A stretch of 64,000 nt of DNA from an uncultured Prevotellaceae bacterium (GCA_947165485.1 CAMVAP010000008.1:1-64000); one strand, 5' to 3'. Shown: positions 32,631 to 40,516, counted from the first letter of the stretch. Notes: a model not told the origin generated them from the letters alone. Translations and numbers: made by a program.

Positions 32631-32649
32631 ATTTTTCAGTTGTCAGTTC

Positions 32650-33273
32650 TTAAAACCCTAGTCCCTTGAGCCACTTCTCGACCTTGCTGCGGCCCGTGCG
32701 CACCTCGTGGCCATAGATGGCAAAGCCAGGCTTCACATTGGCACTGGGATAAGCCTCACGCACATCTTCAACGCAACTGGCCAGCCCGCTACCCTCGTGG
32801 GTGGTGAAGGGGATAATGGTCTTGCCATTGAGGTCATAGTCGCGGAAGAAGGTGAACATTACCTGGGGATAGGTGCCCCACCACACGGGACCGCCGATGA
32901 ACACGGTGTCATACTGGTCCACATTCTCCAGCTTGCCCACCATCGGTGGCAGCTCATTGTTGTTGGCCTCCTGCTTGGCGACCTCGATAAGCTGCATGTA
33001 GGGCATGTCATAGTCCTTGTCGGCCACGATTTCAAACTGGTCGGCACCCGTCATTTCACTGATGTAATCGGCAACCACCTTGGTATTGCCCACTTCAATG
33101 TTACCCACACTGTAGTTCTCACCTGCGTGTGAGAAGAACACCACTAAAGTCTTTCCATTCTTGTCCATACTGGTTTCGTCTTGATTATTCATTGTTGATT
33201 GATTGGCACTGGCGGTGCAGCTCATGGTCAACAGGGCCACGATAGCTGCGAGACATGATTTTATTCGTTTCAT
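32650..33273 (-). CDS. Exported flavodoxin-like protein
   Basis: A 207-residue protein: a lipoprotein-like signal (CLAAIVALLTMSC with Cys19, then TASANQ) and, from about 41, a flavodoxin domain with the FMN phosphate loop VVFFSHAGENYS, YDTVFIGGPVWWGTYP (isoalloxazine side) and IIPFTTHEGSGLAS. It belongs to the flavodoxin_4-like group that often sits next to aldo/keto reductases in gut bacteria. It would carry electrons or reduce a quinone-like substrate; the signal places it in the periplasm or on a membrane, unusual for a flavodoxin but common in this group. First gene of the pair with the reductase, divergent from the AraC gene. A -7 element is at 33,308-33,315. Confidence 0.85.
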   Translation of the reverse strand: MKRIKSCLAAIVALLTMSCTASANQSTMNNQDETSMDKNGKTLVVFFSHAGENYSVGNIEVGNTKVVADYISEMTGADQFEIVADKDYDMPYMQLIEVAKQEANNNELPPMVGKLENVDQYDTVFIGGPVWWGTYPQVMFTFFRDYDLNGKTIIPFTTHEGSGLASCVEDVREAYPSANVKPGFAIYGHEVRTGRSKVEKWLKGLGF

Positions 33274-33307
33274 TGTTATTAAGAATATCGAGTTGTTATT
33301 TCGATGG

Positions 33308-33315
33308 CAAAATTA
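33308..33315 (-). promoter_or_regulatory. -7 element of the flavodoxin/reductase pair
   Basis: TAATTTTG on the minus strand, about 35 bp before the ATG at 33273. The upstream DNA up to 33,360 is a plausible place for AraC binding, but no clear repeat was identified. Confidence 0.5.
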
Positions 33316-33358
33316 CAATCAAAGCCGTAGCGAGATATTACACTTTTGGCGGTAGTAA

Positions 33359-33390
33359 TTTCATTTTTTGGCAAAAAAGCCGTAACTTTG
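33359..33390 (+). promoter_or_regulatory. Promoter of the AraC regulator, possibly leaderless
   Basis: TTTC (33359-33362), a 20-bp spacer and TAACTTTG (33383-33390). The predicted transcript start near 33,397 is only about three bases before the ATG at 33400. Confidence 0.6.
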
Positions 33391-33399
33391 CAATGCCGT

Positions 33400-34209
33400 A
33401 TGGACTTCAACCGTAATCATATCATTATCGAGAACGACCTGCACGACCTGGCATCAGACAGGCTTCGCAACTACGTCGCCCATGTGCTGTGCTATGAGGG
33501 TCAATGTGAATTCACGTTCAACCTGGGACGTTTCCACTTGCAAGGCCACGACTCGATGATCGTGCGCCAGGGGCGCATGGTCGAGGACATCATCACAAGC
33601 GAGGATTTCAAGGCCAAGGTCATCTATGTGGACGACCGCTTCATCGAGATGGCGACCCCACAGAGCAACTATGGCATGCAGGGTGCCCTGTCGCTGTTTC
33701 TCAATCCCGTAATGCCACTCACCGACAGCCGCTTTGCCATCCTCAGGCAGGACTTTGACAACATCGAGACGCGCCTCAACTGGCAACAGAGCATGTTCCA
33801 CCAGGATGTGATGATCAATGCGGTGCAGACGATGATTATCGATTACTTTGAGATCCATGCCCACATCTATGAGGAGACGGAGCAGAGCACCCAAACGACC
33901 AAGGTAATGAGCGATTTCCTGGCGTTGCTCGAACGAGGTGACTACCGCGAGCACCGCGACATCGCCTACTATGCCGACCTGCTGTGTGTCACGTCCAAAT
34001 ACTTGTCAGAGGTGAGCAAGAAGTCGAGCGGCATGGCGGCCAACTTCTGGATCAACCGCTTCACCATCCTGGAGATTTCACGCCTGTTGCGTGACAAGAC
34101 GATTTCGTTTACCGAAATCACCGACATGTTCCATTTTTCAAGCACATCCTACTTTAGCCGCTACGTGCAGAACAACCTGGGAGTTTCCCCGTCGGCCTAC
34201 CGTGGATAA
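33400..34209 (+). CDS. AraC family transcriptional regulator
   Basis: A 269-residue regulator: an N-terminal cupin-like sensing part (about 1-160) and a C-terminal AraC-type DNA-binding domain (about 175-269) with two helix-turn-helix units: DIAYYADLLCVTSKYLSEVSK and FTEITDMFHFSSTSYFSRYV, ending in the family hallmark LGVSPSAYR. The start at 33400 is chosen because an earlier in-frame start (33346) precedes the -7 element and would not be in the transcript. It is divergent from the flavodoxin/aldo-keto reductase pair and likely controls it. The effector is unknown. Its stop lies 7 bp from the stop of the convergent gene. Confidence 0.9.
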   Translation: MDFNRNHIIIENDLHDLASDRLRNYVAHVLCYEGQCEFTFNLGRFHLQGHDSMIVRQGRMVEDIITSEDFKAKVIYVDDRFIEMATPQSNYGMQGALSLFLNPVMPLTDSRFAILRQDFDNIETRLNWQQSMFHQDVMINAVQTMIIDYFEIHAHIYEETEQSTQTTKVMSDFLALLERGDYREHRDIAYYADLLCVTSKYLSEVSKKSSGMAANFWINRFTILEISRLLRDKTISFTEITDMFHFSSTSYFSRYVQNNLGVSPSAYRG

Positions 34210-34216
34210 CGTTGCA

Positions 34217-34651
34217 CTATTCCCTTGGTTTTGTCTTGTTAAAATCGGATGGGAGCAAGGTAATCAGTGCGGTATTTTTGGAGCCCTCGGGGTGAAGGTT
34301 GATGATGATGCGGCGATTGGCTTCCACCATCTTGTCCACAAATTGGTTCCATTCTTCACCATACTCCTTGAGTTCCTTGATCCACAACCGTTTCACGTTA
34401 TCGGTATCATCGGAGAATGAGGAAAGAATCATCGACAGGCTGGCTGGCACCTTGACATCGACAAGGGCATAGCGGTCACCCACCATCGTGAAAGAATTGA
34501 TGCCCCAAACATCCTTGTGGCCGATGGGACATTGCGCGTTGAGCTGCTCGACAAGGGTGTCAATGTCAATGCAAGCCGCATCCTGGGCGTTGCCTGCCAC
34601 TGGAAACGACAAAGTGAGAATCAATATAAAGAATAGAGCAACCTTTCTCAC
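34217..34651 (-). CDS. Small secreted protein of unknown function
   Basis: A 144-residue protein with a signal peptide (RKVALFFILILTLSFPVAGNA-Q). The mature part contains DIDTLVEQLNAQCPIGHKDV, a beta strand pair (SFTMVGDRYALVDVKVP) and a helical KRLWIKELKEYGEEWNQFVDKM, ending in IIINLHPEGSKNTALITLLP. Two cysteines (28 and 41) could form a disulfide. I do not recognise the domain. It overlaps the TerB-like gene by 4 bp, so the two are translated together even though one is cytoplasmic and this one exported. Confidence 0.6.
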   Translation of the reverse strand: MRKVALFFILILTLSFPVAGNAQDAACIDIDTLVEQLNAQCPIGHKDVWGINSFTMVGDRYALVDVKVPASLSMILSSFSDDTDNVKRLWIKELKEYGEEWNQFVDKMVEANRRIIINLHPEGSKNTALITLLPSDFNKTKPRE

Positions 34652-35043
34652 TGCTCTTGTGCCGCTTGGTCGTCAAGCTGGTCGATAACGCCGGCTATCA
34701 TGCCGTCGATGATCGAGCCACGGTATCCCAGCGCCATGGCATAGAGCTTGCAGATGGCCATTTCCTGCTCATCGAGTTCTCCATCGATCATCATCATGGC
34801 CACCATGTCACGCATGTAGGCGAGCTTGGTGTCCTCGTCCTCGGGGAGGGCGATGTGCACGCTATCGGGGTCATCTATGACCTTGTTAAACTCGTCGGGG
34901 GTAAGATTCTCGCGCGATGCCACGGCGAGCAGTACAGCCATCTCAGAGTCGGTGAGGTGGCCGTCGGCGGCAGCGAGCATCACGAGGTTCTTGATTTGAC
35001 CTAGACGTTGCTGATCCCTGGTGTTATCAATTTTCTGGTTCAT
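34648..35043 (-). CDS. TerB-like helical cytoplasmic protein
   Basis: A 131-residue all-helical protein starting MNQKIDNTRDQQRLGQIKNL. It contains two similar halves: KNLVMLAAADGHLTDSEMAVL and MVAMMMIDGELDEQEMAICK. The repeated M-x-x-A-D/D-G-x-L-x-x-x-E pattern is typical of tellurite-resistance TerB-like modules, in which the acidic residues bind metal. The start at 35043 is preferred over 35073 because the earlier ATG overlaps the -7 element (35,071-35,078). Function unknown; homologues often sit near membrane or stress genes. First gene of a two-gene unit with the secreted protein (4-bp overlap). Confidence 0.7.
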   Translation of the reverse strand: MNQKIDNTRDQQRLGQIKNLVMLAAADGHLTDSEMAVLLAVASRENLTPDEFNKVIDDPDSVHIALPEDEDTKLAYMRDMVAMMMIDGELDEQEMAICKLYAMALGYRGSIIDGMIAGVIDQLDDQAAQEQ

Positions 35044-35070
35044 ATCTTCAATTAACAAATTTATTTTGGG

Positions 35071-35109
35071 CAAAGGTAATGTTTTTTTCGTGAAGTTAAT
35101 GTAATTTTG
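35071..35109. promoter_or_regulatory. Divergent -7 elements
   Basis: Minus-strand TACCTTTG (35078 to 35071) for the TerB-like gene and plus-strand TAATTTTG (35102-35109) for the small TPR gene; exact consensus in both. Confidence 0.55.
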
Positions 35110-35131
35110 CCACTATAAAAAGCTAGACAAG

Positions 35132-35416
35132 ATGAAAACCATACAAGAAATCAAGGATATGCTCTCCCGTAGCGAGGGAGAACAGGCGCTGCAAGCCGCC
35201 AATGAAATCGTTGAGAACAAAACCGTTAGCCGTGAAACGCTGGCCAATGCCTACTACCTGCGTGGCAATGCCTATCGCCAGCAAGGTAACGTGCGCATGG
35301 CGCTGAACAGTTACCTTGAATCGATGGACCTTGACCCCGACGGCCCCGCCGCCGAGGCTTACCGCCACGTGCAGGAACTGCTCGACTTTTACAACAAGGA
35401 CTACTATAACCCTTGA
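35132..35416 (+). CDS. Small TPR protein
   Basis: A 94-residue cytoplasmic protein with one clear TPR pair: ETLANAYYLRGNAYRQQGNV followed by RMALNSYLESMDLDPDGPAA, preceded by a helix (IQEIKDMLSRSEGEQALQAA) that may be a capping half repeat. The final stretch is Tyr/Asn-rich (LLDFYNKDYYNP). Such single-repeat proteins act as small adaptors; no partner is evident. It has its own -7 element and ends convergently with the ClbS/DfsB-like gene. No terminator with a T-run is visible between them. Confidence 0.72.
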   Translation: MKTIQEIKDMLSRSEGEQALQAANEIVENKTVSRETLANAYYLRGNAYRQQGNVRMALNSYLESMDLDPDGPAAEAYRHVQELLDFYNKDYYNP

Positions 35417-35484
35417 AGCAGTCCGGAGCGGGCCTTTACGCTCAAGTGCTTTATTTTCCTGAGTAAACAGGCGACATCAACTGC

Positions 35485-36021
35485 TTACTTGCGGCTGTTC
35501 TTCTGGTGTGTCTTGAGTAGTTTCACCGCCTGGCCATAGGGGCTGGTGGTGACGCTGACAAAGTAGGCGGCCATCGTGGTCGTGTAAGTATTCTTGTAGA
35601 AGCCCTTGGTAAACAGTTCTTCCTCAGTAAAACTGTCGGCAAGACTTAACATTTCCTCTTGAGTTTCGTGCAGCAGGCGATCTGCATCCTCCAGTGGGGT
35701 ACCTTGATGCTTCTCGACCAGCATCTTGTCCATCTCGTGGTAGTTGCGTCGGTACTCATCGGGCAGATAATCCCGCGGATGGCCCTCGCGGATGTTATTT
35801 ACAAACTCGCGCATGAGCACCTGCCACTCGTGCAGGTGGATCAGCAGGTCACGCAGGCAACGGTCATACTGCCAGCGCACGCCGCACTTCTTGGGGTCGG
35901 CAGCGAAGTCAAAGGGCGCCAACTTTTCCTCATCACTCATTTTTGCGATCTGATCGCACAACTTGGCATATCCATCAGCGATAGACGCCATCAATTCTTC
36001 TTTATTTTTCGGGTTAGCCAT
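35485..36021 (-). CDS. ClbS/DfsB family four-helix-bundle protein
   Basis: A 178-residue cytoplasmic protein of the DUF1706/ClbS family. It has the expected blocks: PKNKEELMASIADGYAKL at the N-terminus, CLRDLLIHLHEWQVLMREF (the D-x-L-x-H-x-x-E-W core), REGHPRDYLPDEYRRNYHEM and the C-terminal TSPYGQAVKLLKTHQK, the family's typical end. ClbS itself is a cyclopropane hydrolase that protects against the genotoxin colibactin; DfsB relates to bacillithiol-type damage responses, but most members have no known substrate. There is no colibactin-like cluster here, so self-resistance is not implied. Single gene on the minus strand. Confidence 0.85.
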   Translation of the reverse strand: MANPKNKEELMASIADGYAKLCDQIAKMSDEEKLAPFDFAADPKKCGVRWQYDRCLRDLLIHLHEWQVLMREFVNNIREGHPRDYLPDEYRRNYHEMDKMLVEKHQGTPLEDADRLLHETQEEMLSLADSFTEEELFTKGFYKNTYTTTMAAYFVSVTTSPYGQAVKLLKTHQKNSRK

Positions 36022-36058
36022 AATAGGAAAATATTAAAAATCACAAAGTCATTAAACG

Positions 36059-36445
36059 CTATAAAAAAGAAGGCACAATTTTGAATATCAGCACAATTAC
36101 CGAGAAAAAATACACGAGAAACAACAAGAATAGTGGTACAATGAACCAACCAACCGATATGCGGTTCAACCCCTTATAACGCTTAGGAGGCTTATAGGAT
36201 TCCATCCTCTTCTCAAATCGGCCAGACAGATACTCGCTCCAGATGATAAAAGGGATAAAAGCGAGTAGATATACCAGCGGATTGCTACATATCAAGGTTA
36301 ATAATGCTATAAAGATCAATGCTAATGGCCAAATCATCATGAAATGCATGACACCAGCAAAGTTAGAAGCAGCCCATGTACTTTTATTGAACCGTTTCCC
36401 TTTCTCATGATGCTTGCACAACCGATAATAGATATACTTAAACAT
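36059..36445 (-). CDS. Small multi-pass membrane protein, function unknown
   Basis: A 128-residue protein with a basic, aromatic N-terminus (YIYYRLCKHHEKGKRFNK) and three or four hydrophobic helices: SNFAGVMHFMMIWPLALIFI, LLTLICSNPLVYLLAFIPFI and VGWFIVPLFLLFLVYFFSVI. A cytoplasmic basic loop (RFEKRMESYKPPKRYKG) lies between helices. No domain is recognised. Base composition is more A/T-rich than its neighbours, as expected of a membrane protein but also compatible with recent acquisition. No clear promoter was found. Confidence 0.6.
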   Translation of the reverse strand: MFKYIYYRLCKHHEKGKRFNKSTWAASNFAGVMHFMMIWPLALIFIALLTLICSNPLVYLLAFIPFIIWSEYLSGRFEKRMESYKPPKRYKGLNRISVGWFIVPLFLLFLVYFFSVIVLIFKIVPSFL

Positions 36446-36505
36446 TATTGTACCAATCTCGTTGATAACATCATTACAGCCTAAAAACCATTAGCCCAAT
36501 CACCA

Positions 36506-37750
36506 TTATTCCTCGGCGGCGAGGTCGTCGTAGGTCTGGTAGAGGAAGTCGTTGTAGGGGAAGCGGGCGGTGTGGACGGCCTTGGCCTTGTTGTACAGCA
36601 GGCGCTTGAGGCCGTCGATGTTCTGTTGCTTCTTGGCACTGATGAAGACGCAGTTCTCTCCCATGCGTGCCATCCAGGTCTCTTGCAGTTCCTCAAGGGG
36701 GATGTTTTCGCGCAAGCGGGGCGTGAGGTCGTCCTCATCCTTGGGGACATAGGAAAACTGGTCAATCTTGTTAAAGACCATGATCATTTCCTTGTCGCCG
36801 GCGTCACACACCTCTTGCAGGGTGCGGTTCACGACCTCGATCTGTTCCTCGAACTGGGGATGGGAGATATCGACCACATGGACGAGGATGTCGCTGTCGC
36901 GCACCTCGTCGAGGGTGCTCTTGAAGGACTCCACGAGGTGGGTGGGCAGCTTGCGGATGAAGCCTACGGTGTCGGTCAACAGGAAGGGCAGGTTGGCAAT
37001 CACGACCTTGCGCACGGTAGTGTCGAGCGTGGCAAAGAGTTTGTTCTCGGCAAACACCTCGCTCTTGCTCAGGACATTCATCAGCGTGGATTTGCCCACG
37101 TTGGTATAGCCCACGAGGGCGATGCGGGTGAGCTTGCCGCGGTTCTTGCGCTGGGTGATCTTCTGCTTGTCGAGTTGAGCGAGTTTCTCCTTGAGCAAGG
37201 AGATTTTGGTCTTGACAATGCGGCGGTCGGTCTCGATCTGGGTCTCACCGGGGCCGCGCATACCGATACCGCCTCGCTGGCGCTCCAAGTGGGTCCACAT
37301 GCCCGTCAATCGCGGCAACAGGTACTGGTACTGGGCCAGTTCGACCTGCATCTTGGCGCTGGCGGTCTGGGCCCGCTTGGCAAAGATGTCCAGGATGAGG
37401 CTCGTGCGGTCGAGCGTTTTGACCTTGACAGCCTTCTCGATAAATGCTACCTGCTTGGGGGTGAGATCGTCGTCAAAGATGACCAGGCTGATGTCATTGT
37501 CCTCGACATAAGCCACGATTTCCTCCAGTTTTCCCTTACCCACATAGCTGGTGCTGTTAGGCCCATCGCAGCGTTGCAGGAAGGTGTGTACTGTTGTAGC
37601 CCCGGCAGTCTCGGCGAGAAATTCAAGTTCGTCGAGGTATTCATGGGCCTTGGCCTCGCCCTGTTGAGGGGTAATCAGTCCCACGAGGATGGCGCGCTCC
37701 TCGGTCAGTTCTATCTCGTTGATACGTTTTTTATCGTCAATCAGTCCCAT
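36506..37750 (-). CDS. hflX: Ribosome-associated GTPase HflX
   Basis: A 414-residue GTPase that splits stalled or hibernating 70S ribosomes, especially under heat stress. The N-terminal HflX domain (about 15-195) includes GKGKLEEI, FDDDLTPKQ, the tyrosine-containing segment LAQYQYLLPRLTGMW and the signature GGIGMRGPGETQIETDRR. The G domain follows: G1 GYTNVGKST (214-222), G3 DTVG (260-263) and G4 NKID (327-330). The C-terminus is acidic. The start at 37750 is directly preceded on the coding strand by an AACTGAAAACTGAA repeat, which also occurs before the aldo/keto reductase start. It lies 62 bp after dgt and may be read with it. Confidence 0.96.
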   Translation of the reverse strand: MGLIDDKKRINEIELTEERAILVGLITPQQGEAKAHEYLDELEFLAETAGATTVHTFLQRCDGPNSTSYVGKGKLEEIVAYVEDNDISLVIFDDDLTPKQVAFIEKAVKVKTLDRTSLILDIFAKRAQTASAKMQVELAQYQYLLPRLTGMWTHLERQRGGIGMRGPGETQIETDRRIVKTKISLLKEKLAQLDKQKITQRKNRGKLTRIALVGYTNVGKSTLMNVLSKSEVFAENKLFATLDTTVRKVVIANLPFLLTDTVGFIRKLPTHLVESFKSTLDEVRDSDILVHVVDISHPQFEEQIEVVNRTLQEVCDAGDKEMIMVFNKIDQFSYVPKDEDDLTPRLRENIPLEELQETWMARMGENCVFISAKKQQNIDGLKRLLYNKAKAVHTARFPYNDFLYQTYDDLAAEE

Positions 37751-37781
37751 TGTTCAGTTTTCAGTTTTGTGTTGATTGTGG

Positions 37782-37800
37782 ACCGTGGCAGTGCCACGGT
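37782..37800. repeat. Short perfect palindrome between dgt and hflX
   Basis: ACCGTGGCA-G-TGCCACGGT. It can form a stable hairpin, but no T-run follows on either strand. A weak terminator or a protein site are both possible. Confidence 0.45.
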
Positions 37801-37812
37801 TTACTTAACATG

Positions 37813-39150
37813 CTATACGGTTGGCAGCGAGATGCCGTCGAGCTGGCGGTAGAGGTTGAGGGCATACACGTCGGTCATCGCGCTGATGTGGTCAAGAACG
37901 GCCTGCACCTGCTCAAAGAGCGTGGGAGCATGAACGTCGTATTGTTGCGGGAACTTGTTCATCAACAGCTGGGAGTAATTGCGGTCGGGGTGCATGACCG
38001 CCTCGATGAGTTTCTCCAGCAGCAGGTTGATAATGCGGCTACCTGCCAGGTCCACATCGACGACATAGCTTGCCCGATACAGTTTATCGTGGGCTAGCGT
38101 GCTGCAAGCCTGATAGGCTCTCGCTGACAGGGGGTCGATGCAATCGATGAGGCTTCCCTGGAAGCGCCCTTCCATGATCTCTTGCTCGTGATCGGCAAAG
38201 ACGGCTGCGCATTGCTCGACCAGCAGTCCCACGATGCAGGACCGCAGGTAGGCAATCTTCTCATTGGGATCGGCCACCCTGGCCATGTGCTCACGCAAGT
38301 GAGCCTGACGCTCGGGAGCGAAAAAGCCCAATAACAATTCAATCGTCTCATCGGTGCCGATCACCTTGAGTTTGTGTCCATCCTCGATGTCCATGATTTG
38401 GTAGCAGATATCGTCGGCAGCCTCGACGATATAGACGAGCGGATGACGGCAATAGCGGTCTTCCTCAAGGCGGATAAGGCCCAACTCGTCGGCAATGCGC
38501 TGAAAAATTTCTTTCTCGGTGGTGAAGAAGCCAAATTTGCCTTTCTCGCCAGCGTGCATCGATGAATAAGGATATTTCACGATTGATGCCAGTGTTGAGT
38601 AGGTCATGGCAAAACCACCGGGACGGCGACCCTTGAACTGGTGGACCAGCGTGCGCAACGAGTTGGCATTGCCCTCAAAGTGGATGAGGTCATTCCACTG
38701 CTCGACGGTGAATTTGTCCTTAAATTCCAATCCACGCCCCTCGCTGAAGTAGGCTCCGATGGTCTTTTCACCCGAGTGGCCAAAGGGAGGGTTGCCCAGG
38801 TCATGTGCCAAGCACGCAGCAGCGACGATCTCGCCGATGTCACGCAATTTGTCGATCCACGGCTCGTCCTTGTATCGCGGCATGAGGCGGATGACCACCT
38901 CGCGCGCCATCGACTTACCCACACTGGATACCTCCAGGCTATGTGTCAAGCGGTTGTGTACCAGGATGCTATCGGGCAAGGGGAATACCTGTGTCTTGTT
39001 CTGCAAGCGGCGGAAGGGTGACGAGAACACCAAGCGGTCATAGTCACGCTCAAAGTCGCTGCGCACCCCACCCTTGTCATCGTGGTAATGCTCCAGACCC
39101 AGCCGTTTATCCGAAATCAATCGGTCCCAATTCATTCGTTGAGTTGCCAT
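37813..39150 (-). CDS. dgt: Deoxyguanosinetriphosphate triphosphohydrolase
   Basis: Hydrolyses dGTP (or other dNTPs) to the nucleoside and triphosphate, setting dNTP pools. With the chosen start the protein has 445 residues. It is an HD-domain enzyme: the N-terminal RDYDRLVFSSPFRRLQNKTQ, RLTHSLEVS with H70, and the metal pair H116-D117 in CLAHDLGNPPFGH are all present, as is the downstream VEAADDICYQIMDIEDG. An earlier in-frame ATG (39189) lies between the -33 and -7 boxes and cannot be in the transcript, so the ATG at 39150 (MATQRMNWDRL) is chosen. Read from its own consensus promoter. Confidence 0.95.
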   Translation of the reverse strand: MATQRMNWDRLISDKRLGLEHYHDDKGGVRSDFERDYDRLVFSSPFRRLQNKTQVFPLPDSILVHNRLTHSLEVSSVGKSMAREVVIRLMPRYKDEPWIDKLRDIGEIVAAACLAHDLGNPPFGHSGEKTIGAYFSEGRGLEFKDKFTVEQWNDLIHFEGNANSLRTLVHQFKGRRPGGFAMTYSTLASIVKYPYSSMHAGEKGKFGFFTTEKEIFQRIADELGLIRLEEDRYCRHPLVYIVEAADDICYQIMDIEDGHKLKVIGTDETIELLLGFFAPERQAHLREHMARVADPNEKIAYLRSCIVGLLVEQCAAVFADHEQEIMEGRFQGSLIDCIDPLSARAYQACSTLAHDKLYRASYVVDVDLAGSRIINLLLEKLIEAVMHPDRNYSQLLMNKFPQQYDVHAPTLFEQVQAVLDHISAMTDVYALNLYRQLDGISLPTV

Positions 39151-39168
39151 ACTGTTCCAATTTTTGCA

Positions 39169-39200
39169 CAAAATTAACAACAATCCCATAAACTATCAAA
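39169..39200 (-). promoter_or_regulatory. dgt promoter
   Basis: TTTG (39200 to 39197), a 20-bp spacer and TAATTTTG (39176 to 39169), a perfect consensus. The start near 39,162 leaves a leader of about 12 nt. Confidence 0.85.
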
Positions 39201-39230
39201 AAGTGATTATCAAAAATTGATAATCACTTT
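39200..39230. terminator. Perfect 14-bp palindrome, terminator or operator
   Basis: AAAGTGATTATCAA (39200-39213) and TTGATAATCACTTT (39217-39230) with a 3-nt loop; on the minus strand it ends in TTTTTG. It follows the S41 protease stop and so probably ends that transcript, but its edge shares bases with the -33 box of the dgt promoter, so a regulator site is also possible. Confidence 0.6.
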
Positions 39231-39259
39231 ATAATAACGTCCAAGAAATGCATTTGAGG

Positions 39260-40489
39260 CTATTTCTCCAATTGCTCGGCAACCCAGATGACCCACTCGT
39301 CGATGTTGTCGGTCAAGCGGGTAGGCAGTGGCAGCGGGATACGCACGTCCGGGGCAATGCCTGTGGCGTCGATTCCTGTCTCGGGCAGACCGATGGTGCG
39401 GGTCATGGGACACGTGAAACGGAGGTGGCTGTTGGGCATCTCCACTTCATAGCAATTTGAGAAGTCGAGGCAACCAGAGGTGTTGTCACGGCCATAGACC
39501 GTAGTGCGGCTACTTGTGGCCTTGATGGTCTTGACCATCATCTCACCAGAGCTGGCGATGCCGTTATCGATGATGAGCGCGGCCTTGCGCACGGCATCAC
39601 TCACATGGTCCAAGTGCAGGGTGAATTTTGAGAATTCATCCCCCGACTGGGCCAGTTTACTTAAAACACCCATCAGGTCCTGCATCGACAAGTTCTGTGC
39701 ATCATTCAAGTGGGATACGACATACCTGATTAGCCCTTGTGGAATATAATCGATGCCTGCAATCATGGGGAACATGGCCTGAATGCCACTGGTGAAAACC
39801 TGTGGCATTCCACTATCCTGTAAATCTTTCAACAACATGCTCCTGTGCTCGGTCGAATTGCGATACTCAACGCCAGGCACGCATCCCTCATGGTCATAGA
39901 GCAGTTCCCAATAGGGGTTAAAATAAGTATCACTGCCACCACCATTGCCACGAATATCCAACACCAGATTCTCGCAACCAGAATCTATAAAAGTCTTGAT
40001 AGAGCCCTCAACCCACTCCAAACTTATATCGCCATAACACGACGGGAACCTGATCAAGAAAGTTTTGTCGGTCACCTTGCAGGCCACCGCTTTGGGATGG
40101 TACTCTTGCATGTAATCACTGTAATAGATACGCTCACGGGTCCAATACTTGGAATTATATGGCTTGGTATTACCCTTACCATCTTCTACATTATAACACA
40201 AACGGGTGTGCAGATCCTCGAACCACGCAGTATATTGAGCCACGGCATCCCAGCCGGTGCGCTTGCCCTGCTGGACTTGAACGCGCAAGCGTGACTTCAT
40301 GGACTCATAATCGGCTCGTGTGCTGTCCACTACTTTGTTGTGGTAACCGGCATAATTGTCTTCGAGATACTTCACGGCATAGTCATAGTCCTCAAGATGC
40401 TGTTCAACGGACAATTCAGGAATTTGGGCCACAGCTATCAAACTCATTAGTAAAAACAAGGAGACTAATCTAATTCTTTCCATTTTCAT
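39260..40489 (-). CDS. S41 family (tail-specific-type) peptidase
   Basis: A 409-residue exported serine protease: signal peptide RLVSLFLLMSLIAVA-Q. The N-terminal helical part (25-130) has conserved YAVKYLEDNYAGYH and an ELHTR-like segment (EDLHTRLCYN). The catalytic core has FLIRFPSCYGD, NLVLDIRGNGGGSDTYF (181-190) and the nucleophile region IIDNGIASSGEMMV with Ser314, plus the C-terminal DATGIAPDVRIPLP. No PDZ domain is evident between the halves, so it is an interphotoreceptor-retinoid-binding-protein-like S41 rather than a CtpA type. Substrate unknown, presumably a periplasmic peptide or protein. Single gene with its own promoter. Confidence 0.85.
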   Translation of the reverse strand: MKMERIRLVSLFLLMSLIAVAQIPELSVEQHLEDYDYAVKYLEDNYAGYHNKVVDSTRADYESMKSRLRVQVQQGKRTGWDAVAQYTAWFEDLHTRLCYNVEDGKGNTKPYNSKYWTRERIYYSDYMQEYHPKAVACKVTDKTFLIRFPSCYGDISLEWVEGSIKTFIDSGCENLVLDIRGNGGGSDTYFNPYWELLYDHEGCVPGVEYRNSTEHRSMLLKDLQDSGMPQVFTSGIQAMFPMIAGIDYIPQGLIRYVVSHLNDAQNLSMQDLMGVLSKLAQSGDEFSKFTLHLDHVSDAVRKAALIIDNGIASSGEMMVKTIKATSSRTTVYGRDNTSGCLDFSNCYEVEMPNSHLRFTCPMTRTIGLPETGIDATGIAPDVRIPLPLPTRLTDNIDEWVIWVAEQLEK

Positions 40490-40516
40490 TACAAGTTTAT
40501 AAGGTTTTTATCGGCA

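Noticed and set aside
36572-37852. 426-codon plus-strand frame antisense to hflX
   Set aside because: The minus strand encodes a complete, motif-rich HflX. The antisense frame stays open because codons ending in C/G rarely give stops on the other strand.
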